Source of the DNA: Rhodococcus zopfii NBRC 100606 = JCM 9919
Lineage (GTDB): Bacteria > Actinomycetota > Actinomycetes > Mycobacteriales > Mycobacteriaceae
Reading direction: 5' to 3'
Length of the DNA: 64,000 nucleotides
Assembly: GCF_001895025.1 (NCBI RefSeq)
Contig: NZ_BCXI01000017.1
Span: 1-64,000 of the forward strand
This document shows, piece by piece, positions 8,727-16,988 of this stretch. Made by a program: the position numbers and the translations under genes. A model generated the notes under the pieces. The model did not search any database. It saw only the letters and a program-made list of their open reading frames with translations, and had not been told where the DNA came from. Numbering within the stretch: the first letter of the stretch is position 1; every line of letters starts with the position of its first letter.

Positions 8727-9587
8727 ATGACCGAGGGCAGTAGGGGAGGGCGGCGCCGCGAGTACGCCTCGGACGCGGACCGGGTCCGGGCCTGGCGGCA
8801 ACGGCAGAAGGAGGCGGCCCGCGCCGAGCGGATCGAGGCGGCCACCCCCACCGATCCGGCCGCGGCCGTGACCACCCTCGCCGAGGCGGTGCCGCTGCTG
8901 CGACAGGAAACCCAGGCCGCCCTCGCACGCCTGAGCGAGGTGGCCGCGTCGATCACCGCGGCCACCGCGCTGCTGGCCGACCCGGCCGCGCTCGAGGCGC
9001 ACCTGCGCCGGGTGCAGGCCGACGCCGACAAGGTCCGCGCCGATGCCGGTGCCGAGATCGCCGGGCTGCGCGAGCAACTCGACGCTGCCCTGGACGAGCG
9101 CGCCGACGCGGACGCGGCCGCGGCCGCCGCGCTCGCGCAGGCCGACGACGCCACCGCACAACTCGCCGCGGCCCGCCGCGAACAGCGGGACGAACTCGAC
9201 CGCCTGCACGCCGACCACGCCGCGGCCCTGAATGCGTGGACGACCCGGTTCGAGGACTCGGAGGCGGCGCACCGTCGGCGAACCGCCGACCTCGAGGCCC
9301 TCCTCGAACAGCAGCGCGACCAGCTCGCCCGGCTCCGCGCCGACGCCGATCAGGCCGCCGCCACCGTCGGCCGGCTCGAAGCCGACCTGGCCGCCGCCCG
9401 CGCCGCCACCGCCGCCGAGCGGGATCGCACCGAGGCCGTGCGCGCCGATCTCGCGGGCGCCCGCGCCGAGACCGCCGCGGCCCGCGCCCAGGTCGATGCC
9501 GCCCGCGAACGTGCCGACGAACTGCGCACCGAACTGCGGGAACTGCGCGCTTTCGCTACGGCATCGGACCCGATCGAGCCGCGATAG
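8727..9587 (+). CDS. KfrA-like long coiled-coil protein
   Basis: 286 aa, nearly all predicted helix. A short N-terminal basic region (GGRRREYASDADRVRAWRQR) precedes an uninterrupted Ala/Arg/Glu/Asp-rich coiled coil from about residue 60 to 275. The architecture of a DNA-binding head plus alanine-rich coiled coil is that of KfrA-type plasmid proteins, which bind their own promoter and support segregation. The N-terminus is shorter than the KfrA HTH domain, so this is an analogue, not a proven homologue. The palindrome just upstream fits autoregulation. Confidence 0.6.
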   Translation: MTEGSRGGRRREYASDADRVRAWRQRQKEAARAERIEAATPTDPAAAVTTLAEAVPLLRQETQAALARLSEVAASITAATALLADPAALEAHLRRVQADADKVRADAGAEIAGLREQLDAALDERADADAAAAAALAQADDATAQLAAARREQRDELDRLHADHAAALNAWTTRFEDSEAAHRRRTADLEALLEQQRDQLARLRADADQAAATVGRLEADLAAARAATAAERDRTEAVRADLAGARAETAAARAQVDAARERADELRTELRELRAFATASDPIEPR

Positions 9588-9926
9588 CCCCCCATCCGGG
9601 ATGATCCCTGTGTCTGCCGCCCGGCAGTCGAGAGAGCGGAGACCACGTCGCACCGGCCGCCCGTACTGTCTGCGGTGGTACCGAACCCCACCTCGACCGG
9701 CGTGGAAGGAAAGGGTGCACGGCACGCCACCTCCCACTTCCACATGGACAGATACCGCCGCTCAGGGAACATTCCGAAATTCCGAATAATCACACGTACT
9801 CGCGGACTTGTGGATGTCCAGGAACCGGACTACCTCGATACTGCTCGGAGTGATCCCTCGCGCCGACCGATCCGGTGTGCGCCGCAGCCCTGGTCGGCCG
9901 CGACGCTGTGGCGCCGCTCGTACGGT
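9588..9926. other. Gene-free stretch
   Basis: 339 bp between convergent genes. No gene, terminator stem or repeat could be defended here. Confidence 0.4.
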
Positions 9927-10412
9927 CTATCCGGTTGCGGTATCGGATTCGGGAAATGCCGGTATGTCGAGCAGTCGATCGAGCCAGGCGACCGCCTCGA
10001 CCAGTGCCCGGATCCGCTCGTCCCGGTCGGCGGCATGGATGACGGGGGCCAGATGGTGGTGCGCTCGGCGGATGTCTCCGGTCAGAACGTCGACGACCGC
10101 TGTCCACAGGTGGCATTCCGGTGCGGGTAACTCACCGATCTCGAGGATCTGCCCGTCGGAAGTTCTGATCTTGATGGCGTAGTCGGCGATACCACCCCGG
10201 ACGAGGGGATCCAGTTTGAGGGCTATCACCTCGGCGGTGGTGGTGACGATCCATTCGAGCACGTCACCGTAGCGGGGCTGGTCGGTGTCGGGAGCGCACA
10301 CCAGGGAACTCACCGCGTCGGACAGCATCGACAACTCGCCCTCGCCGGCGAAGGTGAGCAGTCGGCCGCCGAGGCCGGCTTCGTGGCAGACATCGCCTGG
10401 GTCGTGCTCCAT
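9927..10412 (-). CDS. Hypothetical protein
   Basis: 161 aa from the ATG reading MEHDPGDVCHEAG; longer frames upstream have shadow-like composition and were rejected. Visible parts are a mixed alpha/beta core (DVLEWIVTTTAEVIALKLDP, DYAIKIRTSDGQILEIGELP) and a C-terminal helical part (HLWTAVVDVLTGDIRRAHHH). No domain is recognised. It is soluble, slightly acidic and stands alone on this strand. Confidence 0.5.
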   Translation of the reverse strand: MEHDPGDVCHEAGLGGRLLTFAGEGELSMLSDAVSSLVCAPDTDQPRYGDVLEWIVTTTAEVIALKLDPLVRGGIADYAIKIRTSDGQILEIGELPAPECHLWTAVVDVLTGDIRRAHHHLAPVIHAADRDERIRALVEAVAWLDRLLDIPAFPESDTATG

Positions 10413-10966
10413 ATCCGAGAGTGCCCGGCTGTCGCCGGTCTCACACCTTCGGTGGACCGCTCCCCGATCGGGGAGGGCGGCGGGGGGCGTCTGCGGTGCG
10501 GTCGCGTGCGGCGCCGAGGAAAGCCCTCGACCGTTTCGGGCTGTGAGGGGGGCATCGGGACGTTCCGGTCGCCTCACGGTGAACGGCGCACCGCAGCTCC
10601 AGCCGAGCGGGATTCTGCGAGGCGTGAGGGTGAGCCCGGGGGACACGGTGACGCCCCGATCCACCCGCGTCGACACCTCGGTGACACCGTCTATTCCGGC
10701 AGCGGTGTCGGTCCATCCGTGCGATGGAGGATCTCGTCGCGGTGCGCGGTGGCGCCGGCGCCCACCCGGGCGGGTCCGTACCGGCGCGAAGACGCCCGGA
10801 CCGGGACGCGGACGGGCGAAAGTCATGACCTCGGGGCATAGAGTGAAGGTGCTGCAGGTGCCGGCAAGTCGGGCGCGACGGTCCGCGGCAGCGGGAAAGA
10901 CTAAGTTCTCGTCGCGCTGGGCACATTCTCGCGCGGGCGTGGCGGCCGGGAAGGACGGGCCGGGTC
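10413..10966. other. Gene-free stretch
   Basis: 554 bp between divergent genes. Open frames are present on both strands, but all have GC-driven arginine/proline-rich composition and none has a ribosome site with recognisable protein features. Confidence 0.4.
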
Positions 10967-11302
10967 ATGACCGCGCGACAGCGTCGGACACACGCGAATC
11001 GGTGGATCACCGTCGCACTGGAAAACCTGGTCCAGGCACTCGCGGGGCGCTGGGCTCCGGCCGTGCCGGGCACCGAACGCGAGGCGGCGTCGACCGGGTC
11101 GGTGCGCCGGCGTGAGGCGGGCACGGTGGACTGGTCGGTGCGGGTGTGCTCGCACCGGGATCCGGCCACGACGTTGGGCTGGGTGAGGGTGACCACCGCG
11201 GCCCGGGTGTCCGAGACCCAGGTGCGGGCGGCGGCCACGGTACAGGCTGCACACCTCTACGGCCGCGACGCGGAGATCACCCAAATCCTGTTCGCCGGTT
11301 GA
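10967..11302 (+). CDS. Hypothetical protein
   Basis: 111 aa. It begins MTARQRRTHANRWITVALEN with an amphipathic helix, has a central strand region (GTVDWSVRVCSHRDPATTLG) and a helical end (SETQVRAAATVQAAHLYG). Third-position GC and protein composition are consistent with a real gene, but no family is recognised. Confidence 0.45.
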   Translation: MTARQRRTHANRWITVALENLVQALAGRWAPAVPGTEREAASTGSVRRREAGTVDWSVRVCSHRDPATTLGWVRVTTAARVSETQVRAAATVQAAHLYGRDAEITQILFAG

Positions 11303-11535
11303 CCGGTGTGGCGCCCACGGTGGGCAGGTTCTGCTGCTTCGTACACAGCCCCGGGGGAATGTCCCCTCTCGGGGGTGACCGGGGAGATCGGGCGATTCCG
11401 GCGGTCGGCTCCGGTTGAGATCCGAGCAGTTCTTTCGGCTTGCGTGCAGGGATCATCGCATCCCCGGGCATGTCACCGGGCCACGCCGGGAATGACGGTG
11501 CAGGGTGGCGGTGCGCCCCCGGAGGTGGGACACCG

Positions 11536-11679
11536 ATGCCGATGCTTCTCTATTGCCGCGGCCGGGGTGCGACCTGGTTCACCACCCCTGCCGGGGAGCA
11601 CCTCGACGCCGGCGCCGCCGCCGAATACGCACGCGGCTTTCTCGCCGGCTGGGTCGAGTACTTGCGCAACCGCCGTTGA
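11536..11679 (+). CDS. Small hypothetical protein
   Basis: 47-aa protein beginning MPMLLYCRGRGATWFTTPAG and ending EYLRNRR, with GGAGGTGGGA right upstream. The strong ribosome site decides the start. Function unknown. The 230 bp before it hold no gene. Confidence 0.45.
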   Translation: MPMLLYCRGRGATWFTTPAGEHLDAGAAAEYARGFLAGWVEYLRNRR

Positions 11680-11710
11680 CTCACGGCAGGGAAGTGGACG
11701 TACCTCACTG

Positions 11711-12028
11711 AATACGAACCAGACGGAAATACAGAAAAAGCCGAATGCTGACGGGCGCTGCGAATCGCCGAAGGGCGAGGCGAGGCTGTTCGACGGGGTG
11801 CGCGAGTGGATCGCGGCGGACATCGCGGCGTGACCGACACCGCTCGCGGCGGCGGTCGCCGGTGCCGGATCAGGTAAGCCCTCGACCATCGCCGCGGCGA
11901 GCCTGGTCGAGCTGATCGATTCCGGGGAAGCCGAGCCGGTCGATCCGGACGACGAATTCGGACCCGTGTCCTACGACGGTCACGTGTGGGAATGGTCGGA
12001 CGATACCGAGGCGTACGTGCGGACATAG
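11711..12028 (+). pseudogene. Small gene interrupted by an in-frame TGA
   Basis: One continuous frame reads a polar N-terminal part ending GVREWIAADIAA, then TGA at 11831-11833, then continues PLAAAVAGAGSGKPSTIAAA and SYDGHVWEWSDDTEAYVRT to a TAG. The second half is well-composed protein with no start codon of its own, so the TGA probably interrupts an originally longer gene. No family is recognised. Confidence 0.3.
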
Positions 12029-12074
12029 AGACTCCGAGGGCTGGGCCGGCGAGCGCCACCGATCCCTGTCGCCG

Positions 12075-12293
12075 ATTCCATCACCGTGACCGTGCACGGC
12101 GAGGCCGCCGCCGCGTCCCCGGCCACGCGGTGGTGTTCGTCGGCGCCGCGGCCGGCCACGGCCCTCCGGGAACACCTGCTGCACGCACCGGAACTTCTTC
12201 GCCGACCGCGCCACCGCCCGAGGGTGGGCCGACGGTCACTCGCAGGTCGGTGGCATCGTCGTCGACCTGGCGACGCCACCCGTCTCGGGGTGA
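12075..12293 (+). pseudogene. Possible remnant of an alkylmercury-lyase-like gene
   Basis: The last 38 codons read THRNFFADRATARGWADGHS followed by GGIVVDLATP, close to the C-terminal pattern of MerB-family proteins (a Cys/His, FF, an Ala-rich helix, W, then VVDLA). Upstream the pieces ITVTVHGEAAAASPAT and HAVVFVGAAAG lie in different frames, so several frameshifts are needed. A metal-resistance neighbourhood makes the reading reasonable, but it rests on a short segment. Confidence 0.3.
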
Positions 12294-12340
12294 CGATCTT
12301 CGGCGGGCGCTCACCCGTTGATCTCGGGTGATGGTGCGCG

Positions 12341-12871
12341 TCATTCGAGGGTGAGTTGCTCGCGGTGGAAGTCGAAGTGCTTGCCCGGGTACCGGTACAC
12401 CTGTTCGAGGGTCGTCACGTTGGTGAAGAACGGGTCCCAGCGCCCCGGGAAGGCCATGCTGCGCCGCAGATTCGCGTCCGTTTCCTTCGCGAGGGAGCGC
12501 TGCGGTGCGGCGATGACACGGTCGCAGTGCCGGCCCATCCGGTGACGGTCGAACACGGTGGCCGCCAGGCACGACCCGCGGTAGTTGATCTCGTGAAACA
12601 CCGGGGCCGCCGCGTCCGGGGCCCGCGCGAGCAGCTGCCCGACACGGTCGGGTAGCCGGGAGAACACCCGAACCAGCACCCGCAGTCGACGCACCACCAT
12701 GTAGCCGAACACCATGTGGAACAGCAGCTGTTCGTTGGTCCAGCGGGTGCCGTGCGAGCGCCGATCGAGATCTGTCGCGGAAGCGGTGTCGAGGAGTTCG
12801 TGCAGCGTCCGCCGGGCGCGTTCGAGGTCGGCGGCGATCGCCGTGCGGTCGACCGGCCGCTGGTCCGTCAT
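12341..12871 (-). CDS. DinB-like four-helix protein
   Basis: 176 aa starting MTDQRPVDRTAIAADLERAR, with GGGGGC before the ATG; an earlier ATG at 12895 is possible. The pattern of helices (DLERARRTLHELLDTAS, TNEQLLFHMVFGY, and HFDFHREQLTL at the end) fits the DinB/YfiT fold, whose metal-binding histidines lie in the second helix and near the C-terminus. Members are thiol-dependent transferases or stress proteins. It sits at the end of the cadmium-resistance cassette on the same strand, after a broken CadD gene. Confidence 0.65.
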   Translation of the reverse strand: MTDQRPVDRTAIAADLERARRTLHELLDTASATDLDRRSHGTRWTNEQLLFHMVFGYMVVRRLRVLVRVFSRLPDRVGQLLARAPDAAAPVFHEINYRGSCLAATVFDRHRMGRHCDRVIAAPQRSLAKETDANLRRSMAFPGRWDPFFTNVTTLEQVYRYPGKHFDFHREQLTLE

Positions 12872-12914
12872 GGCTGCCCCCGCGGTCTGTGTCATCACGA
12901 ACCGGGTACGGCTC

Positions 12915-13224
12915 ATTGTCCGCCCGGACCGGATCCCGGGCGGCAGCGCGGGGGTGATCAATCCCCGGACCCCGAGCGCCAGGCAGCAGGGCCGAGGAGC
13001 CCGACCCAGTCGTCGGGCACGATGACCAGGCCGAGGCGGCGACCACGCTGATCACCACGAGGGCGAGGAAGCAGAGGTACCAGCCGGCGACGATCTGTCA
13101 CGGCCGCGGCCGGCCCCGCTCGCCGAGGCGACGAACGACACCGGTCAGCGCGATGTCGTCGATGTCGGTGCCGGCGAACACGCCGGCCGCGGCGGCGAGG
13201 GTGCCGATCACCGGCACCACCTGC
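12915..13224 (-). pseudogene. cadD: Decayed CadD-type cadmium transporter
   Basis: Reading from a GTG, the sequence VIGTLAAAAGVFAGTDIDDI is the typical start of CadD-family transporters. It is followed by an in-frame TGA at the position of GRPRPxQIVAG, then WYLCFLALVVISVVAA, then frameshifts leading to LGLVIVPDDWVGLLG and LGVRGLITPALP. Only the first third of a roughly 200-residue transporter survives, with at least one stop and two frameshifts. It lies downstream of the DUF3703-lspA-cadA set, which fits an originally intact cadmium operon. Confidence 0.65.
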
Positions 13225-13258
13225 GCCCGCTACGCGCGTGCGCCCGATCCCATGCGGT

Positions 13259-13606
13259 TCAGGGTGTTCCGGCGAGGATGCGGGCCAGATCGTCCGGCAT
13301 CGGCCTCGGGGTCATCAGCCCGGCACCGGAGCGGCCGGTGTTGCCCTCGGGGTAGCGGCCCGACGCGGAGCCGGGGGCGGCGACGATGATCCGCACCACC
13401 TGCCCGAGGGTCTCGCGGCGGTCGCGTCGGCGCAGCGCGAGGACGAGCATGGCGAGATGGTTGCGGGTGTGCGGCCACGGGTAGGGCTGGGACAGGATGT
13501 GGGCGCGTTCGAGGTGTGCCCACCGGGTCGTGTCGTCCGCGGCGGTGCGGGCTGCGGTCATCTCGTCGGTGTATGCGGCCTGGATGGGCACGGGCATCGA
13601 ACTCAT
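13259..13606 (-). CDS. DUF3703 family protein
   Basis: 115 aa starting MSSMPVPIQAAYTDEMTAAR. The segments WAHLERAHILSQPYPWPHT and HLAMLVLALRRRDRRETLGQ are the DUF3703 signature, found in metal-resistance operons next to lspA and P-type ATPases. The ATG overlaps the lspA stop (ATGA) and is preceded by GGAGGCC. A decayed paralogue lies in inverse orientation at 16590-16988 on the other side of the cassette. The biochemical role is not known. Confidence 0.75.
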   Translation of the reverse strand: MSSMPVPIQAAYTDEMTAARTAADDTTRWAHLERAHILSQPYPWPHTRNHLAMLVLALRRRDRRETLGQVVRIIVAAPGSASGRYPEGNTGRSGAGLMTPRPMPDDLARILAGTP

Positions 13607-14118
13607 GAGGTGGCCTCCTCCCGCGTGCCGGCGGATCTGCTGTCGACGAACAGTGAGACGAGGAGCAGAGCGACACCGCAGGTGATGAAGGTGTCGGCGA
13701 GGTTGAACGTCGGCCACCAGCCGGTGTGGAGGTAGTCGGTGACCTTGCCGTCGACGAGGCGGTCGATCACGTTGGCGGCGGCCCCGGCGGAGATCGCCGC
13801 GAACCCGATCACCGCCGCCGCGGAACTGGTCGGTGCGGTACGCCAGGCGTAGACCGCGATGCCGGCGGTGACGGTCACGGTCACCGCGACCAGCACCGGG
13901 GTGGGCAGCTGGTTTCCCAGGCTGAACGCGACCCCGGTGTTGTAGGTCAGGCGCAGCTGCAGCATCCCGAGGTCGATCACCCGGCCCCCGGCCAACACGG
14001 CCCGGATGAGCGGCTCGACGATCAGGGCGGCCGCCGCCAGCACGGCGGTGGCGGCCACGCACACCGTCCGAGCCCGCCGCCGCCCGGGGACCGGTGTGGT
14101 GACCGGATCGCCACTCAC
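13603..14118 (-). CDS. lspA: Lipoprotein signal peptidase in metal-resistance operon
   Basis: 171 aa from a GTG. The LspA signatures are visible: LRLTYNTGVAFSLG with the conserved Asn, AGAAANVIDRLVDGKVTDYL with the first catalytic Asp, and FNLADTFITCGVALL with the second. Four membrane helices are expected. LspA cleaves prolipoprotein signal peptides; plasmid copies accompany Pb/Cd/Zn ATPases (pbr-like operons). A 47-bp tandem duplication at its 5' end separates it from cadA; before the duplication the two genes would have overlapped by GTGA. Confidence 0.88.
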   Translation of the reverse strand: MSGDPVTTPVPGRRRARTVCVAATAVLAAAALIVEPLIRAVLAGGRVIDLGMLQLRLTYNTGVAFSLGNQLPTPVLVAVTVTVTAGIAVYAWRTAPTSSAAAVIGFAAISAGAAANVIDRLVDGKVTDYLHTGWWPTFNLADTFITCGVALLLVSLFVDSRSAGTREEATS

Positions 14119-14196
14119 GCGTGGGCCCTGTCCGCCGGTGCCGGGGTGGCCGGATCGCCACTCACGCGTGGGCCCTGTCCGCCGGTGCCGGGGTGG
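14103..14196 (+). repeat. Perfect 47-bp tandem duplication at cadA/lspA junction
   Basis: Two identical 47-bp units (14103-14149 and 14150-14196) begin CCGGATCGCCACTCACGCGT. Each contains the cadA stop and lspA start context. As a result the functional cadA stop is in one copy and the lspA GTG in the other, 43 bp apart. The perfect identity suggests a recent event. Confidence 0.9.
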
Positions 14197-16114
14197 CCGG
14201 TGCCGCGGTGGTGAGGGCGCGGACGCGGCCGGCACGGACACCGTTGGCGATGACCACGATCTCGGCGACCTCGTGCACGAGCACCACGGCGGCCAGGCCG
14301 AGGATCCCGGACAGGGCCAGCGGTATCAGGACGGTGATGAGGGCCAGGGACAGGCCGACGTTCTGCCGCATGATCGTCCGGGACCGGCGGGCGTGCGCCA
14401 GGGCCTGCGGCAGGTGCCGCAGGTCCTCGCCCATCAGGGCGACGTCGGCGGTTTCGATGGCCACGTCGGTGCCCATCGCGCCCATCGCGATGCCGAGATC
14501 GGCGGTGGCCAGGGCCGGGGCGTCGTTGACGCCGTCGCCGACCATCGCGGTCGGCCGCCGGGTGCGCAGGTCGGAGACGATGCGGGCCTTGTCCTCCGGG
14601 CGCAGGTCCGCGTGCACCTCGTCGATCCCGGCGTCGACGGCCAGGGCGCGGGCGGTGCGTTCGTTGTCGCCGGTGAGCATCGCGACCCGGTAGCCGCCCC
14701 GGCGCAGACCGGCGACCACCTCGGCCGCCTCCGGGCGCAGTTCGTCGCGGACCGCGATCGCCCCGAGCAGGTGGTCGTCGCGTTCGATCAGCACCGCGGT
14801 CGTGCCGGCGTGCTGCATGCGTTCGATGTCGGCGGCCAGCTCGCGCGCCTCGATCCACCCGGGCCGCCCCAGCCGCACGCCGGCTCCGCCGATCCGCCCG
14901 CTCAGCCCGGCGCCGGTGACGGCGTCGACCTGCTCGGCGGGAGTCACGGAATCGGCGGCGGCGAGGATCGCCGCGGCGAGGGGGTGTTCGCTGCGGGCCT
15001 CGAGCGCCGCGGCCACCGCGAGCACCTCGCCGCGGGTGGCGCCGTTCGTGGTGGCGACGTCGACGACGGTGGGCCGGTTGCGGGTCAGGGTGCCGGTCTT
15101 GTCGAGGGCGATCCCGCGGATGCGGCCGAGGGTCTCGAGGGCGGCGCCGCCCTTGACCAGGACACCGAGTTTGCTGGCGGCCCCGACCGCGGCGAACACG
15201 GTCACCGGGACCGCGATCGCCAGCGCGCACGGCGAGGCCGCGACCAGCACGACCAGGGCGCGTTCGATCCACACCCGGGGATCCCCGAGCAGGCTGCCGA
15301 CGGCGGCGATGACCGCGGCGACCACCAGGATCGCCGGGACCAGGGGCCGGGCAACGGTGTCCGCCAACCGTTGGGCGGCGCCCTTGCGGGACTGTTCGGC
15401 CTCGACGATCTTCACGATCTTGGCCAGCGAGTTGTCCTCGGCGTCGGCGGTGACGGTGACCTCGAGGACGCCGGTGCCGTTGATGGCGCCGGCGAACACC
15501 GCGTCGCCGGGGCCGGCCTCGACCGGGACCGATTCACCGGTGATCGCGGAGACGTCCAGTGCGGTGCGGCCGGCGATGATGGTGCCGTCGGTGGCGATCC
15601 GCTCCCCGGGTTTGACGACCATGATCTCGCCCAGTCGCAGCTCCACCGGCGGCACCGTCTGTTCGCGGCCGTCGCGGACCACGGTGGCGGTGTCCGGGAC
15701 CAGGGACAGCAGCGCGCGCAGGCCGCGGCGGGTGCGGGCCACCGAGTACTCCTCGAGGCCCTCGCTGATCGCGAACAGGAACGCCAGCATCGCGGCTTCC
15801 TCGACCTCGCCGAGCAGCACCGCACCGACCGCGGCGATCGTCATCAGGGTGCCCACCCCGATCTTCCCGTGCGCCAACCGTTTCACGGTGGCGGGGACGA
15901 AGGTGTAGCCGGCGATCAGCAACGCCAGCGCATACAGTGCCAGCTCCGCCACGTCGGGTCCGCCACTCCAGCCGACCACCAGCCCGGCCACCAGCAGCAC
16001 CCCGGCGGCGGCCGCGGCCCGGATCTCGGTGACCTGCCACAGCTTCTCCGGCTCGTGCTCCTGCTCGCCCTCGGGGCGGGGTTCGTCGTGGCCGCAGCCG
16101 CACGCCTCGCTCAC
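14162..16114 (-). CDS. Heavy-metal P1B-type ATPase, SPC class
   Basis: 650-aa metal exporter. The GTG start overlaps the upstream repressor stop (GTGA). A short Cys/His N-terminus (CGCGHDE) replaces a full HMA domain. The actuator motif TGES, the membrane metal-site motif SPC (AASPCALAIAVPV), the phosphorylation motif DKTGTLT, the HP motif SEHPLA, and MLTGDN and GDGVNDAP follow in order. The SPC motif instead of CPC resembles the P1B-4 subgroup (Co/Zn/Cd/Fe) and mycobacterial CtpD/CtpJ, but the last helix reads HEVAEIVVIANG, not the HEGGT typical of that subgroup. With a CmtR-like repressor and lspA, Cd/Pb/Zn export is the most likely role. Confidence 0.88.
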   Translation of the reverse strand: MSEACGCGHDEPRPEGEQEHEPEKLWQVTEIRAAAAAGVLLVAGLVVGWSGGPDVAELALYALALLIAGYTFVPATVKRLAHGKIGVGTLMTIAAVGAVLLGEVEEAAMLAFLFAISEGLEEYSVARTRRGLRALLSLVPDTATVVRDGREQTVPPVELRLGEIMVVKPGERIATDGTIIAGRTALDVSAITGESVPVEAGPGDAVFAGAINGTGVLEVTVTADAEDNSLAKIVKIVEAEQSRKGAAQRLADTVARPLVPAILVVAAVIAAVGSLLGDPRVWIERALVVLVAASPCALAIAVPVTVFAAVGAASKLGVLVKGGAALETLGRIRGIALDKTGTLTRNRPTVVDVATTNGATRGEVLAVAAALEARSEHPLAAAILAAADSVTPAEQVDAVTGAGLSGRIGGAGVRLGRPGWIEARELAADIERMQHAGTTAVLIERDDHLLGAIAVRDELRPEAAEVVAGLRRGGYRVAMLTGDNERTARALAVDAGIDEVHADLRPEDKARIVSDLRTRRPTAMVGDGVNDAPALATADLGIAMGAMGTDVAIETADVALMGEDLRHLPQALAHARRSRTIMRQNVGLSLALITVLIPLALSGILGLAAVVLVHEVAEIVVIANGVRAGRVRALTTAAPATPAPADRAHA

Positions 16115-16494
16115 TCCGTCACCCCCGGTGCGCTGTCGGTGCTGTAGTTCGGGCACAACGCGACCGCGTTCCCGGTGGCCGCCAGCAGGGTTTCCGCCGA
16201 GGACAGCAGATCCAGCAACTCCGGGCGGGTCAGCGAGTAGAACACCTGCCGGCCCTGCGGGCGGCCCTGCACCAGCCCGCAGTCCCGCAGGCAGGCCACG
16301 TGCGCCGACACCGTCGACTGCGCCAACCCGAGCTCACCGACCAGGTCCGCCACCCGCGCCTCTCCGCCGGCGAGACGACGCACGATCGCCAACCGGGTTC
16401 CGTCCGAGAGACTGTGGAACAACGCCACCGCGGCATCGAGGCCCGCTCCGGCGCAGGTGGACAACCTGCACCCGAGCCCATTATTGATCGTCAT
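16111..16494 (-). CDS. CmtR-like ArsR-family Cd/Pb repressor
   Basis: 127-aa winged-helix repressor. The recognition helix region LGLAQSTVSAHVACLRDCGL carries the C-x3-C pair in helix 4 that binds Cd/Pb in CmtR. A third Cys in the C-terminal tail (VALCPNYST) matches the position of the CmtR tail cysteine, and the N-terminus has extra cysteines (CRLSTCAG). It heads the operon cmtR-like, ATPase, lspA, DUF3703, cadD'. The operator overlaps its own start codon, so metal binding should release repression of the whole cassette. Confidence 0.85.
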   Translation of the reverse strand: MTINNGLGCRLSTCAGAGLDAAVALFHSLSDGTRLAIVRRLAGGEARVADLVGELGLAQSTVSAHVACLRDCGLVQGRPQGRQVFYSLTRPELLDLLSSAETLLAATGNAVALCPNYSTDSAPGVTE

Positions 16495-16502
16495 GCAACG
16501 AT
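16487..16502 (-). promoter_or_regulatory. Operator over the repressor start codon
   Basis: ATCGT-CATGCA-ACGAT is an inverted repeat with 5-bp arms centred on the ATG of the ArsR-type repressor. An operator here would block a short-leader or leaderless transcript, as in other ArsR-family systems. Confidence 0.5.
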
Positions 16503-16589
16503 GATAGCCGGTCTGTATCGATGATTTCTGGGGCGTCGTGGCAGAGGGGACGAGTCGGTGACGCGCTCACCTCCCGGACTGGGGGTTGT

Positions 16590-16988
16590 GCGTGAGGCCG
16601 CACGAGGCGCAGATGGCTGCCGCCCGCCCGGGTCGACGAACACGAGGTTCGAGGGCGGCACCTCGAGCGGGCCCCCATCCTGTCCCAGCCGTATCCCTGG
16701 CCCCACACCGGCAACCACGTCGCGATGTTCGTCCCGGCGCTGCGCCGACGCGACCCCCGCGAGGCCCTCGGGCAGGTGGTGCGGATCATCGTCGCCGCCC
16801 CGGCTCCGCGGCGGGCCGCCATCCCGAGGGCGACACCCGGCCGCGCCGGCGCCGGGCCGACCGCCCCGATGCCGATTCCCGAGGACCTCGCCGCCGCGGC
16901 GCGCCCGCGGCCCCGGGCCGACCGCCCGATGCCGATTCCCGAGGGCCTCGCCGCCGCGGCGCGCCCGCGGCCCCGGCCCCGGCCCCGG
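16590..16988 (+). pseudogene. Second, decayed DUF3703 copy
   Basis: From about 16650 the frame reads HLERAPILSQPYPWPHTGNH then ALRRRDPREALGQVVRIIVA, nearly identical to the intact DUF3703 protein on the minus strand. The N-terminus is in another frame and the C-terminus runs into a 60-bp tandem repeat. The copy is inverted relative to the intact one, so the two bracket lspA, the ATPase and the repressor. Confidence 0.7.
16861..16980 (+). repeat. 60-bp tandem repeat, two copies
   Basis: Positions 16861-16920 and 16921-16980 match with only a few differences. In frame they encode MPIPEDLAAAARPRPR and MPIPEGLAAAARPRPR, derived from the DUF3703 C-terminus. Confidence 0.85.

Noticed and set aside
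14006-16147. Very long plus-strand frame opposite the P-type ATPase
   Set aside because: Antisense shadow of a high-GC gene; the minus strand has all ATPase motifs.
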